Notes under the pieces: model-generated
Told to the model about the DNA's origin: nothing
What the model saw: only the letters and a program-made list of their open reading frames with translations
The model's database searches: none
Program-made: the position numbers and the translations under genes
Shown: in pieces, positions 27,347-38,685 of the stretch
Numbering within the stretch: the first letter of the stretch is position 1
How the letters are laid out: the number at the start of each line of letters is the position of its first letter
Source of the DNA: JBGPLJ01 sp963826145
GTDB lineage: Bacteria > Pseudomonadota > Gammaproteobacteria > Steroidobacterales > Steroidobacteraceae
DNA: 64,000 nt
Assembly: GCA_963826145.1 (NCBI GenBank)
Contig: CAWGVW010000001.1
Span: forward strand, 682,001-746,000
Direction: 5' to 3'

Positions 27347-28208
27347 ACCTCGCGACGGCGCAGCGCGATCCGGGCGACTGCGCCAGCCAAGCGTAATTCC
27401 CGGCTTCGGCCTCACCGTCGGCTTCACGACTTTCTTCCTGAGCGCGGTCGTCCTGCTGCCTCTTGCTGCGCTCGCGCTCAAGGCGTTAGGCATGGAGTGG
27501 CACAGCTTCTGGGCGACGCTTCTCGATCCGCGTGCGATTGCCTCGTATCGGCTGACCTTCGGCGCATCGCTCATCGCGGCGGCCATCAACGCCGTCTTCG
27601 GCTTTCTGGTGGCGTGGTCGCTGGTGCGCTACGAATTTCCAGGCCGGCGCATCATCGATGCGCTCATCGATATGCCGTTCGCGCTGCCCACCGCCGTCTC
27701 CGGCATCGCGCTGACCGCGGTGCTTGCCGAGAACGGATGGATCGGCAGCTGGCTTGCGCAGTTCGGCATCCGCGTCGCCTACACGCCGCTCGGCGTCGTC
27801 GTCGCACTGACGTTGATCGGCATGCCCTTCATGGTGCGCACCGTGCAGCCGGCGCTCGCCGAGGTCGAGCGCGATCTCGAGGACGCGGCCGAAACACTCG
27901 GCGCCAGCCGCTTGCAGATCCTGCACCGGATCATCTTTCCTGCCGTGCTGCCGGCGGTCCTGACCGGTTTCACGCTGGCGTTCGCGCGGGCGGTGGGCGA
28001 GTACGGGTCCGTGATCTTCATTTCCGGGAATCTGCCGATGCGCACGGAAATCACGCCGCTCCTCATCGTCGTGAAGCTCGAGCAGTTCGACTACGCCGGC
28101 GCTGCGGCGCTCGGCTTCGCGATGCTCGTCATGGCATTCGTGATGCTCTTCATCATCAATCTCGTGCAGACCTGGGGACGACGCCGCTACGTCGTCGCGC
28201 ACCGCTGA
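27336..28208 (+). CDS. cysT: Sulfate ABC transporter permease CysT
   Basis: A 290-aa inner-membrane permease with about six hydrophobic segments, starting near FGLTVGFTTFFLSAVVLLPL. The coupling motif for CysA is DAAETLGASRLQILHRIIFP (EAA loop). The start at 27336 (MSAEPRDG) is chosen because it overlaps the cysA end and removes a non-conserved 39-residue lead. The stop overlaps the cysW ATG (TGATG). Confidence 0.92.
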   Translation: MSAEPRDGAARSGRLRQPSVIPGFGLTVGFTTFFLSAVVLLPLAALALKALGMEWHSFWATLLDPRAIASYRLTFGASLIAAAINAVFGFLVAWSLVRYEFPGRRIIDALIDMPFALPTAVSGIALTAVLAENGWIGSWLAQFGIRVAYTPLGVVVALTLIGMPFMVRTVQPALAEVERDLEDAAETLGASRLQILHRIIFPAVLPAVLTGFTLAFARAVGEYGSVIFISGNLPMRTEITPLLIVVKLEQFDYAGAAALGFAMLVMAFVMLFIINLVQTWGRRRYVVAHR

Positions 28209-29077
28209 TGGACGCCGCGCCCGCCATTACACAAGGCGCAGAGCGCGCGCGGCGGCCGGGGCACGATGCACTCGGCGGCGTGATCGTCAAGTGGTCGGTG
28301 ATAACACTGTCGCTCGCCTTCCTTGCGATGCTGCTTTTCGCGCCGCTCGCGGTGGTCTTCACGCAAGCGCTCGATCATGGACTGCGCGGCTACCTCGAGG
28401 CGCTGGCGCAGGACGACGCGTGGTCGGCCATCAAGCTGACGCTGCTGACCGCGGGGATTGTCGTTCCGCTCAACACGGCGTTCGGTCTTGCTGCCGCCTG
28501 GTCGATTGCGAAATTCGAATTTCGCGGCAAGAGCATCCTGATCACCCTGATCGATCTACCGTTCGCCGTCTCGCCGGTCATTTCGGGGCTGGTGTATGTG
28601 CTGCTCTTCGGCCTGCAGGGCTGGTTCGGTTCCTGGCTCCAGGAGCACGACATCAGCATCATTTTCGCGCTGCCCGGCATCGTCCTCGCGACCATGTTCG
28701 TGACATTCCCGTACGTCGCGCGCGAGCTGATTCCGCTCATGCAGCAAGCGGGTAACAGCGAGGAGGAGGCGGCGATCACCCTTGGGGCGAGCGGCTGGCT
28801 CACCTTCTTCCGGGTGACCCTGCCGAAGGTCCGCTGGGGCCTTATTTACGGCATCATTCTCTGCAACGCGCGCGCCATGGGAGAATTCGGCGCCGTCTCC
28901 GTCGTTTCCGGGCACATCCGGGGGCTCACCACGACCATGCCGCTGCACGTCGAAATCCTCTACAACGAATACGACTTCGTCGGGGCATTCGCCGTGGCTT
29001 CGATCCTGACGCTGCTCGCCGTCGCGACGCTCATCGTGAAGAGCCTCGTCGAGTGGCGGAGCGGCGGCGGGCACTAG
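28208..29077 (+). CDS. cysW: Sulfate ABC transporter permease CysW
   Basis: A 289-aa second permease of the importer. Hydrophobic segments begin with KWSVITLSLAFLAMLLFAPL; the EAA coupling loop is EEEAAITLGASGWLTFFRVT. MGEFGAVSVVSGHIRG is strongly conserved in CysW. It starts at the ATG overlapping the cysT stop and ends 4 bp before the histidine kinase gene, so transport and signalling genes are one operon. Confidence 0.93.
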   Translation: MDAAPAITQGAERARRPGHDALGGVIVKWSVITLSLAFLAMLLFAPLAVVFTQALDHGLRGYLEALAQDDAWSAIKLTLLTAGIVVPLNTAFGLAAAWSIAKFEFRGKSILITLIDLPFAVSPVISGLVYVLLFGLQGWFGSWLQEHDISIIFALPGIVLATMFVTFPYVARELIPLMQQAGNSEEEAAITLGASGWLTFFRVTLPKVRWGLIYGIILCNARAMGEFGAVSVVSGHIRGLTTTMPLHVEILYNEYDFVGAFAVASILTLLAVATLIVKSLVEWRSGGGH

Positions 29078-29081
29078 CGCC

Positions 29082-31187
29082 ATGCGCGACTGGTGGCAAC
29101 GGCTCGTCGCCATGCTGCGCTTCGACTCGAGCTCGACGCAGCTCTCCTGGCTCCTCGCCGCGATCAACGTGGCGCTTGTGCTGCTCGTGCTCGCCGGCAT
29201 GTCCTGGAGCGCCATCGGGCTGCTGCGCGACCTCGCGGACCAGCAGGCGCTCAGCCGTGTGCAACTCGCCGGCGCGACCGCCCGCGAGGAATTGCGCCGG
29301 ATCAGCGAAGACACGCAGTCGGCGGCCCGCATTCTCGCGAGCCGGCCGACGCTTGAGCGGCTGCTGACGGAAGACCAGACGACGGACCTTGTTCCGGTAC
29401 TGCGGCGCCTTTGCGAGACGAGCGTCGCGGACAGTTGCGCCGTGGTCGTCGGTCGCGATGTCGTGGTTTCGAGCGCGATGGACGTACCCTGGCCGCAGGT
29501 CTTTGCTGCGCAGGCGGAGCAGGGCGAGCGTTTCCTCGTCGCACCGACCGGCGTCAACTCGGCACTCCTCGGCGCCGCTGCGCCGATCGACAAGCATCCG
29601 GACGCGCACGTGTTCGTGATCCGCTGGCTCGGCCCGGATCTCGCGAAGCAATTGACGGCACGTGCGGGACTCGAAGTCCGCATCGTGAGCTATCGCACCT
29701 TCAGCAAGTCCGCGGACGACGCCTTTGCGCGCCTGCACGCGGCGGGACTCGCCGATGGCCGTTCGGCTGTCGCGCGCATCGATGACCCGGATCTCTATGT
29801 TTCGAGCTATCCCGTATTCGCCGCGACCGGCGAGGCGATCGCGCTCATTGAAACGCGTCTGCCGGCGGGCGAACTCGACAGTTCCGTCGCGCGGCTCGCG
29901 CGGCGGCTGCTCTTGAACGCAGCGTTCTTCGGCTTGCTCGCGGTCGTCGTCGGCTTGTATTTGGGGCGGCGCGTCGCGAAACCGGTGCGCGAACTCACGG
30001 AGGCCGCCGTCCGCCTCGGTCATGGCGATTTCTCGACCTCTATTCCGACGCGCGGTGCGGCGGAGGTCGGTGCGCTTGCCAACACGATGGAGGACATGCG
30101 CCGCAATCTCGTGGAGTTGACGACGACCTTGCGGCGGCGGGAAGCGGAAGCGCGGGCAGTGCTCGGCGGCATCGTCGAGGGCGTGTATGCGGTCGACGAG
30201 AACCGAAGGATCCGTTTCCTGAACCCGCAGGCCGAGAAGCTTCTCGGTGTACGGAGCGACGATGCGATCGGGCGTTTCTGCGGTGACGTGCTCAGGCCCT
30301 GTCACGTCGACGGAGTCCGGCCGTGCGAGACGCAGTGTCCGATCGTCCTCGCGCGCAGTGCCGGCAGCGCGCGCGCGATCGAGCGGCTCGACCTGACGGG
30401 TGGTGCAGCACGTACCACGGTCATCACGAGTTCGGGTGCGGCCGATGGACTTCAGGTGCAGGTCATTCGCGACGAGACGGAGCTCGAATCCGTGCGGCGG
30501 GCGCGCGACACGGTGCTCGCCAACATCTCACATGAATTTCGCACGCCGCTCGCGGCGCAGCTCGCTTCCATCGAGCTTCTGCGCGACGGTATCGACTCGA
30601 TGGAGCCCCGGCAACGCAGCGAGCTGCTGCTCGCTCTCGAGCACGGCGCGCTGCGGCTCACGCGGCTCATCGATAACCTTCTCGAGAGCGTACGCATCGA
30701 GTCCGGACAGATCGGTATCCGTCGCCAGAGCATCGATCTTGCGCAGATCGTCGAGGACGCGCGCGCCATGGTCGGATCGCTGATCGCGCAGCGCCAGCAG
30801 TCGCTCGCGATCGATCTGCCGGCGGACCTGCCGGCGATCGACGGCGATGCACCTCGACTCACGCAGCTCTTCGTGAACCTTCTTGCCAATGCGAGCAAGT
30901 ACGCTCCGGAGGGCTCTGCCGTGCGCATCGGCGCGCACACGCTGGGGTCGGCGGTTGCCATCTGGGTGGAGGACGAAGGCCCGGGTGTGCCCGAGGGCGA
31001 ACGGGGCCTCATTTTCGAGCGCTTCCGTCGCGGAACGGACGGCGAGCCGGAGCCGGGTGGCCTTGGACTTGGCCTGTGGATCTCACGATCGATCGCCGAG
31101 CGCCATGGAGGCAGCATCGAGGTGGAACGGACAGCCGGGAATCGCACGCGCTTCACGGTCGTCCTGCCGATCGGAGCGGCCGCATGA
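29082..31187 (+). CDS. Membrane sensor histidine kinase with HAMP and Cys-rich PAS domain
   Basis: A 701-aa kinase. Order: first span near residues 20-45, a periplasmic cache-like sensor to about 285, second span (LLLNAAFFGLLAVVVGLYLG), HAMP, a PAS domain, then HisKA with H484 in NISHEFRTPL and HATPase (NLLANASKYAPEG, VEDEGPGVP, GGLGLGLWIS). The PAS domain holds four cysteines, C400, C407, C415 and C419, spaced x6, x7, x3, which could bind a metal cluster or sense thiol redox state. Placement 4 bp after cysW suggests it senses sulfur supply; the signal is unknown. The response regulator follows. Confidence 0.9.
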   Translation: MRDWWQRLVAMLRFDSSSTQLSWLLAAINVALVLLVLAGMSWSAIGLLRDLADQQALSRVQLAGATAREELRRISEDTQSAARILASRPTLERLLTEDQTTDLVPVLRRLCETSVADSCAVVVGRDVVVSSAMDVPWPQVFAAQAEQGERFLVAPTGVNSALLGAAAPIDKHPDAHVFVIRWLGPDLAKQLTARAGLEVRIVSYRTFSKSADDAFARLHAAGLADGRSAVARIDDPDLYVSSYPVFAATGEAIALIETRLPAGELDSSVARLARRLLLNAAFFGLLAVVVGLYLGRRVAKPVRELTEAAVRLGHGDFSTSIPTRGAAEVGALANTMEDMRRNLVELTTTLRRREAEARAVLGGIVEGVYAVDENRRIRFLNPQAEKLLGVRSDDAIGRFCGDVLRPCHVDGVRPCETQCPIVLARSAGSARAIERLDLTGGAARTTVITSSGAADGLQVQVIRDETELESVRRARDTVLANISHEFRTPLAAQLASIELLRDGIDSMEPRQRSELLLALEHGALRLTRLIDNLLESVRIESGQIGIRRQSIDLAQIVEDARAMVGSLIAQRQQSLAIDLPADLPAIDGDAPRLTQLFVNLLANASKYAPEGSAVRIGAHTLGSAVAIWVEDEGPGVPEGERGLIFERFRRGTDGEPEPGGLGLGLWISRSIAERHGGSIEVERTAGNRTRFTVVLPIGAAA

Positions 31188-31194
31188 AGATCCC

Positions 31195-31869
31195 ATGAAA
31201 ATCCTGATAGCCGACGACGACCGCGACCTCCTCGCCTTGATCGCATTCGCGCTCACGCAGGCGGGTTACATCGTCGAGCAGGCGACGGATGGCGGACAGG
31301 CTCTCAAGACATTCGAGGCAACGGCGCCCGAGCTCGTGCTGCTCGATATCAACATGCCGGTCGCGAACGGCTTTCAGGTGTGCGAGCGCATCCGGGCAAG
31401 CTCGCGCGTTCCGATCATGATGCTGACGGCGCGCGGCGAGGAGGAAGATCTCGTGCGTTCGCTCGAACTCGGCGCCGACGATTACCTGACGAAACCGTTC
31501 AGCCCGCGCACGCTGATCGCGCGCATCAAGGCGCTGCTGCGCCGCGCCGGCCTGGAAAACGCCGCGCCCGTGGCGGTCGGTCGCGTGAAGCTCGATCTCG
31601 AGGAACACACGGTGCAGATCGGCGAAGGGCCGGTCGTGCGCGCGACGAAGCTGGAATTGCGACTGCTGCAGATGCTGCTCGCGAATTCGGGGCACACCGT
31701 GAGCACGGATCGGCTGCTATCGCATGTCTGGGGTCATCGCGGCGCCGGCGACCGCCAGCTCCTCAAGCAGCTCGTGCATCGATTGCGCCAGAAGCTCGAG
31801 CGCGACCCCGCCGCGCCCGAAGTCCTGCAAACCGCTCCAGGCGCCGGCTATCGCCTCATCGCCGACTAG
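31195..31869 (+). CDS. OmpR/PhoB-family response regulator
   Basis: A 224-aa regulator: receiver domain with acidic pocket ADDDRDL, phospho-acceptor D51 in LVLLDINMP and lysine in DDYLTKPF; a winged-helix DNA-binding domain begins near residue 125 (KLELRLLQMLLANSGHTVS, ending GAGYRLIAD). It starts 8 bp after the kinase stop, so it is the kinase's partner. Its last stop base is the first base of a family B palindrome. Targets are not known; the neighbouring cysATW or sbp-porin genes are candidates. Confidence 0.93.
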   Translation: MKILIADDDRDLLALIAFALTQAGYIVEQATDGGQALKTFEATAPELVLLDINMPVANGFQVCERIRASSRVPIMMLTARGEEEDLVRSLELGADDYLTKPFSPRTLIARIKALLRRAGLENAAPVAVGRVKLDLEEHTVQIGEGPVVRATKLELRLLQMLLANSGHTVSTDRLLSHVWGHRGAGDRQLLKQLVHRLRQKLERDPAAPEVLQTAPGAGYRLIAD

Positions 31870-31950
31870 GAAAAAGGGGACAGATTTATTTTCCGTCGTT
31901 TCTGCGCGGATGCACCGGTTACGCCGGAAAATAAATCTGTCCCCTTTTCC
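31869..31950. repeat. Palindromic repeat family B, copy 2
   Basis: An 82-bp inverted repeat with ends GGAAAAAGGGGACAG and CTGTCCCCTTTTCC and the shared inner arms ATTTATTTTCCG / CGGAAAATAAAT. It begins on the last base of the response regulator stop and probably acts as the end of the cysA-to-regulator transcript. Confidence 0.9.
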
Positions 31951-32089
31951 TCCGCTCGTCGCAAAATTGCGGCGTCACATCCCGTTCGTCCCGCGCCGGC
32001 ACCAATCTTCATTGGTGTGCGCGAAGCTCTCGCAGTAAAGTTGGCGGCAGAATTCGAATAACTCCATTTCCTTGCCGGGGAGAACCACG

Positions 32090-34392
32090 ATGTCACGGAT
32101 CCTGACGACATTACTTATTGCATTCGGGTTTGCGGCGGCAGGCGCCGTCAGTGCGGCGGCGCCGGACGCATCGGTGCCGCGCAAAGTGGGCGGGGGACTG
32201 CGGCAGATGCTCGTCGCATCCGAGCACAACGGACCGAAGCTCAAGCTGGAGCTGAAGACTCACATCACGAACCGCAGGGGCGACCCGCTGGTCTTTCTGC
32301 AGCTCGCGAACGGCGTGACGGCCGAGCAGGCGCTGCCGCAACTGAGGCCGCGGGGTTTCAGCTGCAACGGGTGAGTTCGCTGAATCGCTCACTGATGGAA
32401 GGCTACGTCTCGCTCGCGCAATTAAGGCAGCTCGCCGGCAGTCGCCGGCATCTCGTCTCGATGCACGCCGTCACGCCGGTCGTTCGCAATGCGGGACTCG
32501 TGCAAAGCGAGGCCGTGCAGCGCCAGCGCGTCGACGCGCGTGCTCGACCGAGGCGTCACCGGCAAGGGCATCCGCGTCGGCGTGATGTCGGACAGCTACG
32601 ATGCCTGCGGCGCGGACTGCCTGACGATCGCGGCCGACGACATCGCGAGCGGCGATCTGCCTGCCGAAGGCGTCACGGTGTTGCGGACCTGGAGCCGGGC
32701 GAGACGGAATACGACGTCGCGACGGACGAGGGCCGCGGCATGCTGCAGCTCGTGCACGACATCGCGCCCGATGCGACGACTTGGCTTCTACACGCGCATT
32801 CATCGGCGAGATCGAATTCGCCGAGGGCATGCTTGCGCTGCGCAACGATTTCCACGCGGACATCGTCGTCGACGACGTGGGCTATTTCGACGAGCCGATT
32901 TATTCCGACGGCATCCTTGCGCAGGCCGTCGATGCCAGATCAAGAAGAGCGGCGGCGCGTACTTCTCCTCGGCCGGCAACAACGGAATGAGGCGTTCGAG
33001 GACGTCTATTCGCCGGTCTCCTTCTCGCAGGCGCAGCGCCTCGTGCGCAGCGGCAAGTCGAACGTCAAGCTCGAGCAGATTCCCGCGGAGATCCGCCCGA
33101 CGACGGTGCACCGCTTCGGCAACGCCGAACGGCTCGATCGAGCATCACCCAGCGCATCACGACGGCGGGCGGACGCAACGATCGTCGAATTCCAGTGGGA
33201 TGAGCCGTTTCTATCTCGGCAAGGTGCAGACCGACTACAACCTCTACATCTTCGACAAGGACGGCAACTGGATGGACCCGTTCAGCGCGGACTTCCCGGG
33301 CTTCTACACGACGGACTCCAACACGGATACCGACGCAGCCCGAGGAATACCTGATCCTGCTGCCTTTCGACGGTGAGATCCACGGCGGCATCGCGGCGAG
33401 CGACTACCAGATCGTCATCGGCAAGGTCGGCAATGGCCCGGCGCGCCACATCAAGTACATCACGATCAACGGGCTCGAAGAGAGCGAGCGCGAGGCGCGC
33501 CGTCGACCTGGGGTCATCCGACGGCGCGCGGCGCCCAGGGCGTCGCCGCCATCTACTACGGCGAGGAGGACTGCCGGAAGGCTTCAGCTCGCCGGGGCCG
33601 GTCACGATCTATCTCGACAAGGACGGCAATCGGCTCTCGCGCGCCCGAAGTGCGGTTCACACCGCAACTCACGGCGGTCGACGGCGCGAACACGACCTTC
33701 TTCGGCTTCGATGCGGAAGGCGACGGCTTCCCGAATTTCTTCGGCACCAGTGCTGCGGCGCCGGACGCCGCAGCTGTTGCCGCGCTGATGCTTCAGGCCG
33801 CGGGTGGCTCCGGCAGTCTCTCACCGGATCGCCTCTATCAGAAGCTGCAGCAGACGGCGTCGCCGATCCCCCTGCCGCTCAACCGGACCTGGAGCGCGGC
33901 ATTCGCAGGGCCTGTCACGCTTCCTCACGGACGGTGACTGGACGCGCTGGAACCGGTTCTTCAATCTCGAGGTGTCGCAGTTCGTGCCGCGTAACGTCAA
34001 GTCAATCTCCTTCGACGCGACTGATACACGGATCTGATCTGGAGCCTGAATCCGCTGCGCTTCCATACGGCGGACCTGAAGGGAATCGCGGCCGTCCGAC
34101 ATGACGTGTCACGACGAGCCCCGATCAGATCGTGTTCACGATCAACTTCGCGCCTGGCAGCTTCGGCCGCGGCGACTCGGTGCAGTTCGGCATGTCGCTC
34201 TTCACCAACGGCTGGGGCACGACGCAGGTGCTGCCGGACCAACTGCGCAACATGAAGATGACCGTGATGCTCGAAAACGGCCAGCAATACTCATCGCGCG
34301 TTGTCGCGGGCTTCAAGTTCCCGATCAACAACTACTCGGGCTTCGGTCTCGTGAACGCCGACGCGGCGGTCAAGGCCGTGTCGAGGCACTGA
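32090..34392 (+). CDS. Secreted S8-like (subtilase) peptidase, many frameshifts
   Basis: A signal peptide (MSRILTTLLIAFGFAAAGAV) starts at the ATG after GGGGAGA. Frames stitched together give VLDRGVTGKGIRVGVMSDSYD (catalytic Asp), DEGRGMLQLVHDIAPDA, GGAYFSSAGNNG (oxyanion Asn), FFGTSAAAPDAAAVAALML (nucleophile Ser) and a C-terminal beta-rich domain ending NADAAVKAVSRH. The classical HGT motif is replaced by a DEGRGM-type stretch, as in a divergent bacterial subgroup. At least nine frame changes occur between 32370 and 34140, with motifs otherwise intact. The role is unknown, probably extracellular protein breakdown. Confidence 0.75.
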
Positions 34393-34398
34393 AAGCAA

Positions 34399-34488
34399 GA
34401 CCCTCACCCTGGCCCTCTCCCCAAAGACGGGGAGAGGGGACAGGAAGGACTCCCTCTCCCGCCTGCGGGAGAGGGTGGGGTGAGGGCT
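34399..34488. repeat. Palindromic repeat family C, copy 2
   Basis: ACCCTCACCCTGGCCCTCTC through GAGGGTGGGGTGAGGGCT with two internal hairpins. It fills the whole space between the convergent stops of the peptidase (34392) and sbp (34489). Confidence 0.9.
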
Positions 34489-35487
34489 CTACGGCGCGTA
34501 GATCTTGTCGAACGTCCCGCCGTCGGCGAAATGTATTGCCTGTGCCTTACCCCAGCCGCCAAAGAGGTCGATCGTCACGAGGTTGATCTTCGGAAAGTCG
34601 GCCGCGTGACGGGCGAGCACTTCCGGGTCGCGCGGCCGGTAGTAGTTCTGCGCGATGATTTCCTGCGCTTCCTTGCTATAGAGGTGCTCGAGGTACGCCT
34701 GCGCCACCGCGCGGGTCCCACGGCGCAGCACGACCTTGTCGACCACGGCCACCGGCGGCTCGGCCAGGATGCTGAGTGACGGAATCACGATGTCGAACTT
34801 CCCGGGCCCCAGTTCCTTCAGCGCGAGATGTGCTTCATTCTCCCAGGCGATCAGCGCGTCGCCGATGCCGCGCTGGGCAAACGTCGTCGTTGCGCCGCGC
34901 GCGCCCGTATCGAGCACCGGCACATTCTTGAAAAGCTTCGCAATGTACGCGCGTGCGGTTGCGTCGCTCCCGCCCGGCTGCTTGAGCGCCCAGGCCCAGG
35001 CTGCGAGGTAGTTCCAGCGTGCGCCGCCCGAGGTCTTCGGATTCGGCGTGATGACTGAAATGCCCGGCCGCGCGAGATCACCCCAGTCGTGGATGCCCTT
35101 GGGGTTGCCCTTGCGCACGAGGAAGACAATGGTCGACGTGTACGGCGTCGAATTCTCAGGCAAGCGCTTCTGCCAGTTCGCCGGCAGGAGCTTGCCGTTC
35201 GTCGCGATGCCGTCGATGTCGCCCGCGAGGGCGAGCGTGACGACATCCGCCGGCAGGCCGTCGATGACCGAGCGCGCCTGCTTGCCCGAGCCGCCGTGCG
35301 ACTGGCGGATGGTGACCTTCTCGTTGTGCGTCCTCTGCCAGAACGCGGCGAACTCGATGTTGTAGGCCTCGTAGAGCTCGCGCGTCGGATCGTACGAAAC
35401 GTTGAGGAGCGTGACGTCCGCCTGCGCCAGCCCCGCACCGGTGAGCGCCGCCAGCGCGAACAGAATCGTCCGGAATCTCGTCTTCAT
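34489..35487 (-). CDS. sbp: Periplasmic sulfate-binding protein
   Basis: A 332-aa solute-binding protein for the CysATW importer. The signal peptide is MKTRFRTILFALAALTGAGLAQA. Family motifs are LLNVSYDPTRELYEAYN, SHGGSGKQARSVIDGLPADV and NPKTSGGARWNYLAAW. It lies 21 bp downstream of the porin gene on the same strand, 5.4 kb from cysW, so the transporter is split into two loci. Confidence 0.94.
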   Translation of the reverse strand: MKTRFRTILFALAALTGAGLAQADVTLLNVSYDPTRELYEAYNIEFAAFWQRTHNEKVTIRQSHGGSGKQARSVIDGLPADVVTLALAGDIDGIATNGKLLPANWQKRLPENSTPYTSTIVFLVRKGNPKGIHDWGDLARPGISVITPNPKTSGGARWNYLAAWAWALKQPGGSDATARAYIAKLFKNVPVLDTGARGATTTFAQRGIGDALIAWENEAHLALKELGPGKFDIVIPSLSILAEPPVAVVDKVVLRRGTRAVAQAYLEHLYSKEAQEIIAQNYYRPRDPEVLARHAADFPKINLVTIDLFGGWGKAQAIHFADGGTFDKIYAP

Positions 35488-35508
35488 GCCATTACTCTCC
35501 GATGATGC

Positions 35509-36903
35509 TCAGAAGCTAAGTTGTACGCGCGACAGAAGGACTTCCTCGTCGCCACGGTTGGCACCGCCCGCGGCACCGCCGTCGAATGTCGTGTGATCGA
35601 AATCCAGCACGATCTTGACGTTCTGATTCAGGTACCAGCTGGCGCCGAGACCCCACGCGCTCGCCTTGCTCGCTTGCGTCGCGGGATCTGCGAATGAATT
35701 TGCGCCGCCGGCGAAGGCGTCGTCGTCGACGTCGAGTTCATGGTAGCGCGCAACGAGTTCGAAAGCGCCCCACGTGCCGTTGGCCGGCGAGAAGACGGTG
35801 CCCGGCGTGAAACCCCTGTAGGCCTCTTCTTCGCCCGTCACGAACCAGTGGAAGGCCACCTGCCAGGCGCTGTTCGTTATCGTGTCGGATCGCGTCACCG
35901 CACCGTTCACCCGAGTCAGGTCCTGCTCCGACTGTACGTACTCGCCAATGAGGCCGAAGCGGCCATAGTAGTAGTAGAACTGCGGCGCGAGGCGGAAGCG
36001 CTTGCCGTCGGCGAAGGTCGCTGTCGCGCCGGTGCGGTATGCGAAGAAGTTCTGCTGGCCCGGTGACTTCAGGGGTGCGAGCTGAGTGCTCGTCACCGTG
36101 CCGTCGGTGTGCGCATAGGTCGCTGCGACACCAAAGCCAAGCCCTCGCCAGGCGAAATTGTCGGAGCTCGCGCCCGGCAGGAAGAAGAGGCGGGCGGCGG
36201 CATCCCCGTCGCCGTCGGTGTCGACATCCGCGGTGAGATCGCTGCCGGTGCCGTCGGCGACACCGTTGAAATAGCCGAGTGCGTAGTTGACATGTGCCGT
36301 GAAGAGATCGCCCGAAAGCTGCAGGCCGATGTCGCGATTCGGCACGAGGTCGGTGGGGAGGCCCCGTTCGACGAAGCGGATGTCCGCAGCGCTTTGCAGC
36401 CGCTCGAGGCCGACGGGCGGCTTGAACTTGCCGGCCGTGACCACGAACGACGGAGTGAAACGGGCGGCGACATATGCGTCGAACAGCACGGTCTTGCCCT
36501 GCGCGAAGTCCGGCACGATGCGAAAGTCATAGATGTTGTTAACGGTGCCTTCGATGATCGGGCGCACGCGCCTCACGCCCACCGTGCTCGCGCTCGCCGC
36601 CGTCGTATCGTCGAGGAAATAGCGGTCGTCGACCTGCACGAGGCCGCGCAGCCTGATGACGTTGGCGCCATCCTTCGACTGGAAGCTGAAGCCCTTGGGG
36701 CCGGCTTTCAGGACGGGTGCTTCGGCGGCGGCGGTCGTGGCCGCTTCCTGCTGGACCTCGAGCTTGCGCTCGAGGACCTTCAGGCGCTCGGCCAGGTCGT
36801 CGATTTCCTGCTTGAGCGCGGCCGGGTCATCAGTCGGCTCGGCTGCTCGTGAAAGGGGTGACAGCGCGATTGCGGCTGCCGCGAGTCCCAGGGCAATTCT
36901 CAT
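35509..36903 (-). CDS. Phosphate-selective porin O/P-type outer-membrane channel
   Basis: A 464-aa porin: a signal peptide (MRIALGLAAAAIALSPLSRA), a short coiled-coil (LKQEIDDLAERLKVLERKLE) as in OprO/OprP trimers, then a beta-barrel ending in phenylalanine (SRVQLSF). Motifs include FDAYVAARFTPSFVVTAGKFK and LGASWYLNQNVKIVLDFDHT. Because sbp follows 21 bp later in the same direction, an anion such as sulfate is a more likely substrate here than phosphate (inference). Confidence 0.85.
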   Translation of the reverse strand: MRIALGLAAAAIALSPLSRAAEPTDDPAALKQEIDDLAERLKVLERKLEVQQEAATTAAAEAPVLKAGPKGFSFQSKDGANVIRLRGLVQVDDRYFLDDTTAASASTVGVRRVRPIIEGTVNNIYDFRIVPDFAQGKTVLFDAYVAARFTPSFVVTAGKFKPPVGLERLQSAADIRFVERGLPTDLVPNRDIGLQLSGDLFTAHVNYALGYFNGVADGTGSDLTADVDTDGDGDAAARLFFLPGASSDNFAWRGLGFGVAATYAHTDGTVTSTQLAPLKSPGQQNFFAYRTGATATFADGKRFRLAPQFYYYYGRFGLIGEYVQSEQDLTRVNGAVTRSDTITNSAWQVAFHWFVTGEEEAYRGFTPGTVFSPANGTWGAFELVARYHELDVDDDAFAGGANSFADPATQASKASAWGLGASWYLNQNVKIVLDFDHTTFDGGAAGGANRGDEEVLLSRVQLSF

Positions 36904-37015
36904 CTCGATGATCTCCTGACGGTCCCTTCGATGTGGCGGGCAAGAGTAGGGAAGGAGCGGTAGGGTGGTCAGTCGAGACTCGGTAACAGGGCGGTTATTT
37001 GCTAGGCTCCGAAAT

Positions 37016-38602
<1,587 letters not shown>

Positions 38603-38605
<3 letters not shown>

Positions 38606-38685
38606 AAAGGGGACAGATTCTATTTTCCGTCGTTTCTGAGCGAAATCATCAGTTACGCCGGAAAATAAATCTGTCCCCTTTTTCA
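38603..38685. repeat. Palindromic repeat family B, copy 3
   Basis: An 83-bp inverted repeat running from TGAAAAGGGGACAG to CTGTCCCCTTTTTCA. The terminal TGA on each strand is the stop codon of a gene: pgi on the plus strand and wecB on the minus strand. It is likely a bidirectional hairpin between convergent genes. Confidence 0.92.
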
